This document shows, one piece after another, positions 52,354 through 61,367 of a stretch of DNA of 64,000 bases. The notes below the pieces were generated by a model that worked only from the letters and a program-made list of their open reading frames with translations, was not told the origin of the DNA and made no database searches. Origin of the DNA: JACJXW01 sp964418125 (GTDB lineage Bacteria; Bacteroidota; Bacteroidia; Chitinophagales; Saprospiraceae); assembly GCA_964418125.1 (NCBI GenBank), contig CAYQKY010000002.1:117454-181453 (forward strand), given 5' to 3'. Numbering within the stretch: the stretch's first letter is position 1; each line of letters starts with the position of its first letter. A program made the translations under genes and the position numbers.

Positions 52354-52911
52354 ATGAACAAAGGAAAGATCATCATCGGGCAAGAGCGCTTTGCGCTGAC
52401 TATCGAACGGCTCTGCCATCAGCTGATCGAACAGCATGGCCATTTCGAACAGACCTGCCTGGTGGGAATACAGCCACGGGGTGTTCATCTGTCCAGCCGC
52501 CTTTACCGGCGTCTGTCCGATATCCTCTCCATCAGCTCCATCAAATACGGTAAGCTGGACATTACCTTCTACCGCGATGATTTCCGGACAAGGGCCAAAC
52601 CCCTTTACGCCAGCAAAACGGAAATGGATTTTCTGGTGGAAGACATGCGGGTCGTGCTCGTTGACGATGTACTGTACACCGGCCGCACCGTTCAGGCGGC
52701 CCTGACCGCCCTGAACCATTACGGCAGGCCCCGGCAGGTTGAACTGGTCTCCCTGGTCGACCGGCGTTTTAACCGCCACCTGCCCATCCATTCCGATTAT
52801 ACCGGTATCACCATCGATGCCCTGGATGAAGCATATGTGCGTGTGGAATGGGCGGAACTGGAGCAGGAAGACCGGATACTGTTATTTGCCAATAAGCAAG
52901 AAGCTGAATAA
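52354..52911 (+). CDS. pyrR: PyrR-like phosphoribosyltransferase/regulator
   Basis: 185 residues, typical of PyrR: PRPP loop 'VLVDDVLYTGRTVQAAL', plus 'GIQPRGVHLSSRL', 'GKLDITFYRDDF' and 'RQVELVSLVDRRFNRHLPI'. PyrR is a uracil phosphoribosyltransferase and in some bacteria an RNA-binding attenuator of pyr genes. It stands 27 nt before pyrB, the expected partner. A TATCTTTG box (52336-52343) ends 10 nt before the start, leaving a very short leader, so a classical PyrR attenuator in front of it is unlikely. Confidence 0.95.
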   Translation: MNKGKIIIGQERFALTIERLCHQLIEQHGHFEQTCLVGIQPRGVHLSSRLYRRLSDILSISSIKYGKLDITFYRDDFRTRAKPLYASKTEMDFLVEDMRVVLVDDVLYTGRTVQAALTALNHYGRPRQVELVSLVDRRFNRHLPIHSDYTGITIDALDEAYVRVEWAELEQEDRILLFANKQEAE

Positions 52912-52938
52912 ATTCATTCAATCATTTTCCACCTCGGA

Positions 52939-53871
52939 ATGGCTACCGAACAACAACTGAGCACCAGACACATACTAGGGATCAAATACCTCACCGAAGC
53001 GGATATCCGCCTGATCTTCGAAACGGCCCGGAGCTTCAAGGAGGTGCTCAACCGTCCGATCAAGAAAGTTCCTTCCCTGCGGGATGTAACCGTTGCCAAC
53101 CTTTTTTTTGAAGATTCCACCCGTACCCGCATTTCCTTTGAGCTGGCAGAGAAGCGCCTTTCTGCCGATGTAGTTAACTTTTCGGCTTCTTCGTCTTCGG
53201 TGAAAAAAGGAGAGACCCTGCTCGATACCGTCAACAATATCCTTTCCATGAAGGTGGATATGATCGTGATGCGCCATCCCGCCCCCGGTGCGCACCACTT
53301 CCTGTCCCAGCATATCGATGCCAACATCATCAATGCCGGGGATGGAACCCATGAGCACCCTACTCAGGCTTTGCTCGACGCCTTTTCCATGGAGGAAAAA
53401 GTGGGCAGCCTGGAAGGAAAACACGTGGCTATCTTCGGGGATATCCTGCATTCCCGGGTGGCCCTGAGCAATATATTCTGCCTCCGCAAACTGGGAGCCC
53501 ACGTTCGGGTATGCGGGCCGCCTACTCTTATTCCCAAATACATCGATAAGCTTGGTGTCGAAGTGTCGCACAACGTAAAAGACAGCCTCCGGTGGTGCGA
53601 TATTGCCAACGTCCTGCGCATTCAGCTGGAACGCCAGGACATCAAATACTTCCCCAGCCTGCGGGAGTACGCTCAGTACTTTGGCATCAGAAAGGCCCTG
53701 TTGGATGAGCTGGAGCGGCCTATAGTGATCATGCACCCCGGGCCGATCAACCGCGGCGTCGAGATCACCAGTGATGTGGCCGATTCGGAACACTCCATCA
53801 TCCTGCAACAGGTGGAGAATGGCGTGGCTGTCCGCATGGCTGCGTTGTATTTGCTCGCGGCAAAACGATAG
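52939..53871 (+). CDS. pyrB: Aspartate carbamoyltransferase catalytic subunit
   Basis: 310 residues. Carbamoyl-phosphate site 'FFEDSTRTRISFELAEKRL', then 'GDGTHEHPTQALLDAFSMEE' and 'MHPGPINRGVEI' are diagnostic. It makes carbamoyl aspartate in de novo pyrimidine synthesis. No pyrI regulatory subunit follows. Operon with pyrR. Confidence 0.97.
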   Translation: MATEQQLSTRHILGIKYLTEADIRLIFETARSFKEVLNRPIKKVPSLRDVTVANLFFEDSTRTRISFELAEKRLSADVVNFSASSSSVKKGETLLDTVNNILSMKVDMIVMRHPAPGAHHFLSQHIDANIINAGDGTHEHPTQALLDAFSMEEKVGSLEGKHVAIFGDILHSRVALSNIFCLRKLGAHVRVCGPPTLIPKYIDKLGVEVSHNVKDSLRWCDIANVLRIQLERQDIKYFPSLREYAQYFGIRKALLDELERPIVIMHPGPINRGVEITSDVADSEHSIILQQVENGVAVRMAALYLLAAKR

Positions 53872-54052
53872 GGCAGGACAATGTTCGGTTTACTCTGATC
53901 GTTAATCCTTCAATTGTTTTTTAACCTTCGGTTTCCAGCCACTCCCCAGCATAGAATAATGCAGTATTTATACAGCAGCAGCAGCCAACCCCGGGCAATA
54001 GTTTTAAATAAATCCTAAAAACACTATCTTACAAATTAAAATCCGAGTTGAT

Positions 54053-57000
54053 ATGAGATCCATCCCGTTTGTCCTGTCGATGCTTTTCTGCTGCCTTGCC
54101 CAAATTGCGCAAAGCCAATGCGATGCACTCATCGCTGAAGATAAGGTGATCGACGGTACTCATATCCTCCGCACCATTAACCAGACACTGGTCGTGCGGG
54201 GCAATTATACGTACAGTATGGAGCTGCGGAGCGACAGTAAGGGCATCACGGCCAAAGTGTATTCCAAGGCGGGGGTCGAGTTCAACCAGGATGACGAGAT
54301 CATCTTCATGGACGCCAACAGTACACGGCGTTCCTACCGCTTTATCGGGATGGGGGAAATGGAACGGGAAGGAGGCACTCCGGTATATCATAACATCCTC
54401 CAACTGGACCTGGCGGCTATCCAATGGTTTGCCAATGCCGGGATCAATGTCCTCTACATAAAGAACAACATCAGCAATCAGATGCGGAAGTTTACCATCA
54501 ATGAAAGCCGGCAGGCGGAATTTTCTCAACTGGTTGCCTGTTTCAACCAGCGGCTGGACAAGGAAAAGGTCAATGATGTGGAACTTACCGACAATGAGGT
54601 TATCGTTGAACCCTCGCCCAAGCCGAGCAGTGACGAAAAACCTGCCGCCAGGACTACCGCCGCCAACCCAGCGGACGACCGGGAAGTCGAAGCACTGAAG
54701 AATGAACTGCGCGATGTGAAAGAAAGGCTCCGCCAGGAGATCGCTGACGAAAAGGCCAAAGCGGCACAGATCAAGTCGGTCTTGCAGGAAGAGGTGGCCC
54801 TGGCCAAAGAGAATGCCGCCAGGCAAAAGAAAATATACGCGGACGAAGTAGTGGAAGCCCGCCAGAAGGCACAGGCAGAGATCGAGGCCTCCCGTCAGGA
54901 ACTTGCCGAGCAGGTGAAAGAGGCCCGGGACCGCGCCGCTTCGGAACTGGAACGGATTACCCTGGATGTTGCAGAATCCCGCCAAAGGGCTAACGAAGCG
55001 ATCCAGAAGGCCCAGTTGGAGTCCGCCCAGGAAGTTGCCGCAGCGCGCGAAAGAGCTGCCGAAGAGATCGCTGCTGTTAAGGAAAAGCTGGAAATGGCCA
55101 AGCTGGAATATGCCGATGAAGTCGCTTCCGCCCGGGAAAATGCCGTGGCAGAGCTGCAGCGTATCCGTGAAGAAACCGCCGCCCTGGTCACTCAGGCCCG
55201 GGAACAGGCCAAGGGCGAGAAGGAACGGACGGTGGAGGAAGTGGTCTCTTCCAAGAAAACGGCTTCAGAGCAGATCCTCCAGATTAAGGAAGAGTCCGCT
55301 GAAGAGATTGGCCGTATCCGTGAGCAGGCGGCGCTCGAAAAGGAGCGCCTCGCCTTTGATCTGGCGGAATCCCGCCGGCGGGCCGCCGAGGAGAAAGCAC
55401 TGCTTCAGGAGCGTTCTGCTTCCGAAATAGCTGAAATTAAAGAGAATGCCGCCCAGGAGAAGGAAGCTTCCGCCCTGGAAGTCGCAAATGCCCGCAAGCG
55501 GGCCGCAGAAGAGATCGCCGGGATCAGGCAGCAGGTGGCCATGGAGAAAACCAAAGGCAAGGAAGATGCCGAGCAGGCCCGCCAGGCTTCTGCTCAGGAG
55601 GTGGCCGCCGCCCGGGAACGCGCCGCCCTGACCATTAAGGAGATCAGTGAACAGGAGGCGCAGAAAGTGGCAGAGGCAAGGGCAAAAGCAGATGAGGAAA
55701 AGAAAAAGATAGCTGCGGAAGTGGCCGCTGCCCGGGAACGCGCCACCGCCGAGGTCGCCCGCATTCAGGAGGAAACGCAAAAGGCCATAGCGGAGAGCCA
55801 GAAAAAGAAGGAGGAAATACAACAGGCGGCAGCTGCCGAGGTCATGGCCGCCAAGCAAAGGGCTCAGGAAGAGATCGAAAAGGCGCGTACCGCTGCCAGC
55901 ACTCAGGTGGTGGAAGCCAATAATAATGCCTCCCGGGCGAAGGAGGAATACGCCAGCAGCGTGGCTAATGCCCAGCAGGCTGCCGAAAGCCGCATCCGCG
56001 AGATCCAGGAAGAGGCCGCCGCCAGCGTTGCGGCAGCCCGGGCCAAAGAGGCGGAGGTCAAAAATATGTCTGCCGAAGAGATCGCCGCAGCCAGGGACAA
56101 AGCGGCCGCTGAACTGACCCGCCTGAGGGAACAGGCGGCCCAGGAGGTTGCTCAGGCCAGGGAACAGGCCGAGCGCGCCAAACAGGAATCAGCTACCCAG
56201 GTAGCGGAGGCCAGGCGTACTGCTGCTGAAAATATTGCCCAGGTGAAAAAAGAGGAGGCCGAGGCCGTTCGCCTGGCACGGGAAAACAGCGCCAATGAAC
56301 GCCAGCGCCTGGCGTCGGAAGTGGCAGAGGCCAAAGAACGGGCGGGCCGCGAGATCGCCACTGTCAGGGAAGAAGCCGCCAATGAAATAAAGACATCACG
56401 GGAAAAGGTGGCTAAAGAAAAGGAAGCCCTGGCTTTGCAGGCCCTGCAGGCGCGCGAACAGGCCGCCGCCACCATTGCCGAAGCCCGGGAAAAAGCGGCA
56501 CAGGAAGTAGCTAATGCCCAGCGGCAAGCCGCTGAGGCCGTAGCCCAGGCGAAAAATGATGCCGACGCCCGAATGGCTGAACTGGCGCAACAGGTGCGGG
56601 CCGCGGAAGAAAAATCGAGAGAGGAGGTCGCCTCCTCCCGGGCTTCCGCCCGGGATGAAATAGAAGCCGCCCGCCAGGAGGCAGCAACAAAAAAAGCCCA
56701 GTATGCCGAAGAAGGGGAAGCCGCCCGCAAGCAATCCCTTTCCGAGATCAATACCGCCAAAAAAGAAGCTTCCGAAGCGATCTACCAGGCCAAGCAGGAG
56801 GCTGTAAGGCAGATTACTAAAGTTAAGGAAGATACTGCTGAAAAGATCGCCGATGAGCGGCAGAACCTCGAGGATGCTAAAAGAGCTGTTGCCGAACAAG
56901 TCGCCGCCGAACGGGAAAAGGCCGAAGAGGCCAAAAAGGCTACCGCAGAACTGATCGCCGAAGAAAAACGAAAAGCCGAAGAATTTCGCCAGCAAACCCT

Positions 57001-57100
57001 CCAGGAACAACGCCGCCTCAATGAACTGCAGGAGCAGGTCAGGCAGGCCGAAGAACGCCTGCGCCAACTGAAAGCCGAAGCGGATAAAAAGAACAACTAA
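54053..57100 (+). CDS. Exported 1015-residue coiled-coil protein
   Basis: Signal peptide (1-22, ending 'AQSQC'), a globular domain to about 170 ('VIDGTHILRTINQTLVVRGN', 'NKISNQMRKF'-like strands), then from about 205 to the end an uninterrupted Ala/Glu/Arg-rich helix. It is built from many variants of 'EVAAARERAAEEIAxIREQA' with heptad and 11-residue periodicity. If fully helical it would be roughly 120 nm long (800 residues at 0.15 nm), so it could span or organise the periplasm or form a filament. Relationship to any named family is not clear; low-complexity hits to many coiled coils are expected. Confidence 0.75.
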   Translation: MRSIPFVLSMLFCCLAQIAQSQCDALIAEDKVIDGTHILRTINQTLVVRGNYTYSMELRSDSKGITAKVYSKAGVEFNQDDEIIFMDANSTRRSYRFIGMGEMEREGGTPVYHNILQLDLAAIQWFANAGINVLYIKNNISNQMRKFTINESRQAEFSQLVACFNQRLDKEKVNDVELTDNEVIVEPSPKPSSDEKPAARTTAANPADDREVEALKNELRDVKERLRQEIADEKAKAAQIKSVLQEEVALAKENAARQKKIYADEVVEARQKAQAEIEASRQELAEQVKEARDRAASELERITLDVAESRQRANEAIQKAQLESAQEVAAARERAAEEIAAVKEKLEMAKLEYADEVASARENAVAELQRIREETAALVTQAREQAKGEKERTVEEVVSSKKTASEQILQIKEESAEEIGRIREQAALEKERLAFDLAESRRRAAEEKALLQERSASEIAEIKENAAQEKEASALEVANARKRAAEEIAGIRQQVAMEKTKGKEDAEQARQASAQEVAAARERAALTIKEISEQEAQKVAEARAKADEEKKKIAAEVAAARERATAEVARIQEETQKAIAESQKKKEEIQQAAAAEVMAAKQRAQEEIEKARTAASTQVVEANNNASRAKEEYASSVANAQQAAESRIREIQEEAAASVAAARAKEAEVKNMSAEEIAAARDKAAAELTRLREQAAQEVAQAREQAERAKQESATQVAEARRTAAENIAQVKKEEAEAVRLARENSANERQRLASEVAEAKERAGREIATVREEAANEIKTSREKVAKEKEALALQALQAREQAAATIAEAREKAAQEVANAQRQAAEAVAQAKNDADARMAELAQQVRAAEEKSREEVASSRASARDEIEAARQEAATKKAQYAEEGEAARKQSLSEINTAKKEASEAIYQAKQEAVRQITKVKEDTAEKIADERQNLEDAKRAVAEQVAAEREKAEEAKKATAELIAEEKRKAEEFRQQTLQEQRRLNELQEQVRQAEERLRQLKAEADKKNN

Positions 57101-57150
57101 AAAGGTTAAAAACGCGTTAATTTTCCAAAAATTGCTGCATTTGGCTCCAA

Positions 57151-57198
57151 AATGCCCCCGGATTTATCACAACTTATAGATATTTGGGGGCGTTTTTT
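57151..57198 (+). terminator. Terminator after the coiled-coil protein gene
   Basis: GCCCCC/GGGGGC stem (57154-57159 with 57186-57191), extended by AAT/ATT-type pairs, 26-nt loop, followed by TTTTTT. It lies 54 nt after the stop codon. Confidence 0.75.
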
Positions 57199-57226
57199 AT
57201 TTCGGAAATAGAAAATCCAAAAACTA

Positions 57227-58654
57227 ATGAGACTCCTGGTTTTACTGCTTTTTTGTTTTGTATGCCTTCCGGATAGCTACCTGGCCGCCGACAACGGCGG
57301 ACATCAGATCAGCGTGAAGTTGAAGAACTATGAAGAAAAAGAGCTTTTTCTGGGTTATCACTACGGAGACAAACAATATCTGCAGGATACCGTCGAGAAA
57401 AATTCTAATGGCTTTTTTGTATTTGAAGGCGATGAGCCGCTCCCTCCCGGCGTGTACCTGGTAGTAATGGCCCCGGATAACAAATACTTCCAACTGCTCG
57501 TCACCAATGAAGAGCAGAAATTTAAGGTGTTTGCCGATGCGGAAAACCCGACAAAGGGCATCCGCTTTGAAAATGCTCCGGATAACGAGCTGTTCTACGA
57601 GTATCTGGCATTCCTTGAACAGAAAAAACCCATGGCCGATAAGTTGGCCGCGGAAATGGAAGCTGCCGGAAGCGAGGCGGAAAAGAAAGCCCTGCAGGAC
57701 AAGCGTTCCCGTATTGACGAGGAGGTCCGGGAATTTCAGGAAGCGCTCATCAGGAAGAATCCACGTTCACTGACCGCCGCTATTATCAAGGCCAACCTGC
57801 CGGCCGATATTCCGGAATTCGAAGGCACGGAGGAGGAAATACAGTTGAAGCGCTGGCGCTACACCCAGGAGCATTACTTTGATAACCTCGGCCTGGCCGA
57901 CCCCCGCATGCTGCGTACGCCCTTCCTCTTTCAGCGGGTAGATTATTTCGTGCATAAATTGCAGGTGCAGCATCCGGATACCATCGCAAAAGCCATCGAT
58001 CATGTGCTGGCTCGCATGAAACCGGCGGAGGAAACCTTCAAGTTCTACCTCATCCACTTCCTCAATGAATACGCCCGCTCCAATATCGTGGGCATGGACG
58101 CCGTATACGTCCATCTCGTCAACAATTACTACGCCAAAGGGCTGGCGCCCTGGACGGACGAGGAGCAGCTCAAAAAGATTCTCGACAACGCCGCCGCCCT
58201 GGAACCTCTTCTGATCGGCAAAATTGCCCCCAATATCAGGCTGGAGAAACGGGACGGTACGCCCATAGAGCTCCACGATATCGGATCGGAGTACATCGTT
58301 CTCTATTTCTGGCGGCACGATTGCGGGCATTGTAAGAAGTCGACTCCCGACATGAAAGCCTTCTACGAAAAGTATAAGGACAAAGGTGTTGAGATCGTGG
58401 CTGTGTGCGCCAAGTTCACCGATGAGATCCCCGATTGCTGGAAGTATGTCGATGAGAATGAGATCGGCGATTGGCTGCACACCATCGACACCTACCACCG
58501 TTCGCGTTACATGACGGTGTACAACATCAAATCCACTCCCCAGATCTACATCCTGGACCGCAACAAGGAGATCCTCTCCAAGCGTATCGGAGCCGAGCAA
58601 CTGGAGGAGGTGATGGACAGGATCATTGAGATGCGGAAGGAAGGAAAAGAATGA
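57227..58654 (+). CDS. Exported thioredoxin-like protein (DUF4369/TlpA type)
   Basis: 475 residues: signal peptide (1-20), a DUF4369-like beta domain (25-110, 'ELFLGYHYGDKQYLQDTV'), a helical middle like DUF5106 (115-330), and a C-terminal thioredoxin fold with active site C-G-H-C in 'YFWRHDCGHCKKSTPDMKAF', then 'KSTPQIYILDRNKEIL'. Such proteins handle disulfide or haem-associated redox chemistry in the periplasm of Bacteroidota. Single gene; an inverted repeat follows its stop codon. Confidence 0.88.
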   Translation: MRLLVLLLFCFVCLPDSYLAADNGGHQISVKLKNYEEKELFLGYHYGDKQYLQDTVEKNSNGFFVFEGDEPLPPGVYLVVMAPDNKYFQLLVTNEEQKFKVFADAENPTKGIRFENAPDNELFYEYLAFLEQKKPMADKLAAEMEAAGSEAEKKALQDKRSRIDEEVREFQEALIRKNPRSLTAAIIKANLPADIPEFEGTEEEIQLKRWRYTQEHYFDNLGLADPRMLRTPFLFQRVDYFVHKLQVQHPDTIAKAIDHVLARMKPAEETFKFYLIHFLNEYARSNIVGMDAVYVHLVNNYYAKGLAPWTDEEQLKKILDNAAALEPLLIGKIAPNIRLEKRDGTPIELHDIGSEYIVLYFWRHDCGHCKKSTPDMKAFYEKYKDKGVEIVAVCAKFTDEIPDCWKYVDENEIGDWLHTIDTYHRSRYMTVYNIKSTPQIYILDRNKEILSKRIGAEQLEEVMDRIIEMRKEGKE

Positions 58655-58692
58655 AGGAATGATTTGGCCCCATTCATTCCCTCATTCCTTCA
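58652..58692. repeat. Intergenic inverted repeat (GGAATGA words)
   Basis: Perfect 11-bp arms TGAAGGAATGA (58652-58662) and complement (58682-58692) between convergent genes, starting at the thioredoxin stop codon. Confidence 0.6.
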
Positions 58693-58699
58693 ATCCTTT

Positions 58700-59491
58700 C
58701 TAGCTCACCTTCAGCCCTCTGGCAATGCGGAAGAACAGGCGGGGAAAGAAACGTTTGATGTAAACGCCCATGATCTCTTTCCCTCCGATGAGGACCTCCT
58801 GCTTCTGGCGGCCGATGGCGCGCAACGCTTTTTCAGCAAACACATCGGGAGGCAACCCATTGCGGGTAGCCTCGGCCATTTTTTTATTGGGCGAACCATC
58901 GGCAGTCAGTGCGTTGATGGTTACGTTGGTATGTACGTAGCCAGGGCAGATAACCGTCACGCGGATGCCTTCGTTGTGCAGTTCAGCGCGCAGGCAGTCG
59001 AACCAGCCGTGCAGAGCGTGTTTGGAAGCGGCGTAGGCCGAGCGCCTGGGCGTGCCCAGCTTGCCCATCACACTGCTGATCACTACAATTTGCCCGCTTT
59101 GCCGCTCCAGCATGGCCGGCAATACCGCCTTGGTGAGAGCAACGGCGCCCAGAAAGTTGACTTCCATGATCTTTTTATCGACTTCGAAGAGGGTGTCTTT
59201 TACTGCTGAGCGCTGAGAAATGCCTGCATTATTCACAAGTATATCTATGCGCCCGAACCGGGCGGCGGCTTTTTCGGCCAGGCCGGGCAGGCTGTCAAAA
59301 TCAGCAACATCCATGGGCAACACCATGATCTCCGCTCCCTCTGTGCAGTTCTGCCTAACGCGCTGCAGCTCTTTCTCATTTCGGCTGGACAGGAGGAGCC
59401 GGGCGCCCTGGTTGGCGAAAGCATAGGCCAGGTGTTCTCCTATTCCGGACGATGCTCCGGTGATCCATACCACTTTTTCGGAAAAATTCAT
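58700..59491 (-). CDS. Short-chain dehydrogenase/reductase
   Basis: 263 residues, classical SDR: cofactor motif 'TGASSGIGEHLA' at 11-22, 'NNAGIS' at about 87, catalytic Ser in 'VVISSVMGKLG' and Y-x3-K as 'YAASKHA'. The C-terminal 'VYIKRFFPRLFFRI' hydrophobic end is reminiscent of DHRS7-like SDRs that act on lipids (inference). Substrate unknown. Divergent from the sixA-like gene. Confidence 0.92.
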   Translation of the reverse strand: MNFSEKVVWITGASSGIGEHLAYAFANQGARLLLSSRNEKELQRVRQNCTEGAEIMVLPMDVADFDSLPGLAEKAAARFGRIDILVNNAGISQRSAVKDTLFEVDKKIMEVNFLGAVALTKAVLPAMLERQSGQIVVISSVMGKLGTPRRSAYAASKHALHGWFDCLRAELHNEGIRVTVICPGYVHTNVTINALTADGSPNKKMAEATRNGLPPDVFAEKALRAIGRQKQEVLIGGKEIMGVYIKRFFPRLFFRIARGLKVS

Positions 59492-59611
59492 CAGCTTTTT
59501 TTTCGATTGAAAGGAAAACAGCCTTTTCAGGTGTTAGAACTATACAATTAGTACTTTCGAATAATGTGGGCAAATTTCCGTTATTTTTGCAGAAAATGAA
59601 CCATTGTGACT

Positions 59612-60109
59612 ATGAAAACCGTTTTTTTCGTACGCCATGCCAAATCGAGCTGGGATAACCCTTCTCTCCGGGACATTGAACGCCCCCTCAATAAAAGAGG
59701 CCAGAGGGATGCCCCTTTTATGGGTAAGCTTCTGAGCGGAAAGGGGATAAAACCGGACCGGCTGATCTCCAGCCCTGCCAAGCGGGCTTTCACTACCGCC
59801 AAACATTTTGCTAAAGCGATGGGTATCCCGGAAGAAGATATCGATGTGGATAAGCGGATATATGATGCCTACCCGGGTGATATCCTGGATATCGTTCAGG
59901 AACTGCCGGCGGATTATTCCATGGTACTCATTTTCGGGCATAACCCCACCTTCACCGGGGTGGCTAACCTTTTTACGGAGGATTATATCTCCAATGTGCC
60001 AACCTGCGGTATTTTCCGGGTCGATGCAGATGTAGAAGCCTGGCCTGATTTCCGGGAGGGCAAAGGCCGGCTGGCCGAATACCACTACCCCAAGCAATAT
60101 TTTGATTGA
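59612..60109 (+). CDS. SixA-type histidine phosphatase
   Basis: 165 residues from the ATG at 59612 (a GTG two codons upstream is possible). Histidine phosphatase signature 'VRHAKSSW' at 6-13 and a second His in 'LIFGHNPTFTGV'. Family enzymes dephosphorylate phosphohistidine or small phosphoesters. A TATTTTTG box lies at 59582-59589. Its stop codon directly abuts the ATG of the DUF4296 gene. Confidence 0.9.
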   Translation: MKTVFFVRHAKSSWDNPSLRDIERPLNKRGQRDAPFMGKLLSGKGIKPDRLISSPAKRAFTTAKHFAKAMGIPEEDIDVDKRIYDAYPGDILDIVQELPADYSMVLIFGHNPTFTGVANLFTEDYISNVPTCGIFRVDADVEAWPDFREGKGRLAEYHYPKQYFD

Positions 60110-60484
60110 ATGAATGGAATTAAAGAACTTCTCAGGCATATTTCGTTCTTCCCCCATGTTGGGTTGGCGGCCATCTTGTCGCTCTCTGTATTTTCCTGCA
60201 GCCAGGGCCGGCAAACCATACCCATCGACGAAGACAAGCTGGTAGAAGTCCTGATCGATGTGCATGTCGCCGAGGCTGCAGTACAGACTCTGCGGGGAGC
60301 GACCAAAGACAGCATGATCAACCTTTACTACGACCAGATCTGCGAGATCCATGCGGTGAACCGGGAAGAATTTGAAACTTCCATGGAAATTCTGCGTAAT
60401 GACCCGAAGCGCCTCGAGGAGTTGTATGCCGAAATTATGACGGAGATGGAACGGCAGGAAGTGAAAGACAAGGATGAAGAGTGA
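60110..60484 (+). CDS. DUF4296 lipoprotein
   Basis: 124 residues with a lipobox 'LSVFSC' (Cys 30), then 'DEDKLVEVLIDVHVAEAAVQ', 'YYDQICEIHAVNREEFETSM', and a helical end; this is the DUF4296 pattern found throughout Bacteroidota. Function unknown. It starts right after the phosphatase stop codon, so the two are coupled. Confidence 0.9.
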   Translation: MNGIKELLRHISFFPHVGLAAILSLSVFSCSQGRQTIPIDEDKLVEVLIDVHVAEAAVQTLRGATKDSMINLYYDQICEIHAVNREEFETSMEILRNDPKRLEELYAEIMTEMERQEVKDKDEE

Positions 60485-60516
60485 GTGAAAACCTGGCCCT
60501 TGCATATTTCACGTAC

Positions 60517-60533
60517 TTAACATATTCTTAATA
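60517..60533. promoter_or_regulatory. Pho-box-like direct repeat
   Basis: TTAACA-TATTC-TTAATA, an 11-bp-spaced direct repeat like PhoP/PhoB boxes, 124 nt before the PhoB-like gene. Suggests autoregulation; unproven, AT-rich chance match possible. Confidence 0.35.
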
Positions 60534-60656
60534 TGGGGCTTTAAGCCCAAGCCGGCAAAAGGCTTAACTTTACTGCATGTTTCAGCTCAAACCCTGCCCC
60601 CATGCGAATCGGGGGATTCCTCCAGACAAGCACTAAGGGCCAGTAACACAAAAAAG

Positions 60657-61340
60657 ATGGAACCTGTAAAAATTCTCGTGGTCGACGACGAACCGGATAT
60701 CCTGGAATTCCTGCGGTATAACCTGGTTAAGGAAGGTTATGATGTCTCCACGGCCAGTAATGGAGAGGAAGGGATAAAAAAGGCGGAAGCCGAGAAACCC
60801 AACCTGATCATTCTCGATATCATGATGCCCAGGATGGACGGTGTGGAAGTATGCCGCCACCTGCGCAACAAGCCGGAGTTCGACCGCACGGTGATCACCT
60901 TTCTCACCGCCCGGGAAGAAGATTATTCCCAGATCGCCGCGCTGGATGTGGGCGGAGATGATTATATTACCAAGCCCATACGCCCGCGGGTATTCCTCAG
61001 CCGGGTGAAGGCGCTGTTGCGGCGATCTGAACGGGTCGAGGCCATTGATGAGCCGGACGTCATTAACGTGGCAGGGCTGGTGATCGACAAGGAAAAGGTA
61101 ACCGTGACCAAGGGAGATGAAGTGATCGAGCTGGCAAAAAAAGAGTTTGAGCTGCTTCACCTGCTCGTTTCCAAGCCGGGGAAAGTATTTTCCCGCGAAG
61201 AAATATTCAACAAAGTATGGGGCACTGATGTAATTGTAGGTAACCGGACCATCGATGTACACATTCGCAAGCTTCGGGAAAAGATCGGTGAAGACTACAT
61301 CAAAACGATCAAAGGGATCGGTTACAAGTTTGAGTTTTAA
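60657..61340 (+). CDS. OmpR/PhoB-family response regulator
   Basis: 227 residues. Receiver domain with acidic pair in 'ILVVDDEPDILEF' and phospho-Asp in 'LIILDIMMPRMDG', then a winged-helix Trans_reg_C domain ('LAKKEFELLHLLVSKPGKVF', 'VDVHIRKLREKIG', 'IKGIGYKF'). The kinase gene follows after 27 nt. The closest functional match by layout is PhoB, by inference. Confidence 0.93.
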   Translation: MEPVKILVVDDEPDILEFLRYNLVKEGYDVSTASNGEEGIKKAEAEKPNLIILDIMMPRMDGVEVCRHLRNKPEFDRTVITFLTAREEDYSQIAALDVGGDDYITKPIRPRVFLSRVKALLRRSERVEAIDEPDVINVAGLVIDKEKVTVTKGDEVIELAKKEFELLHLLVSKPGKVFSREEIFNKVWGTDVIVGNRTIDVHIRKLREKIGEDYIKTIKGIGYKFEF

Positions 61341-61367
61341 CTATACCAGGGCAAAAGACAGTATTGG

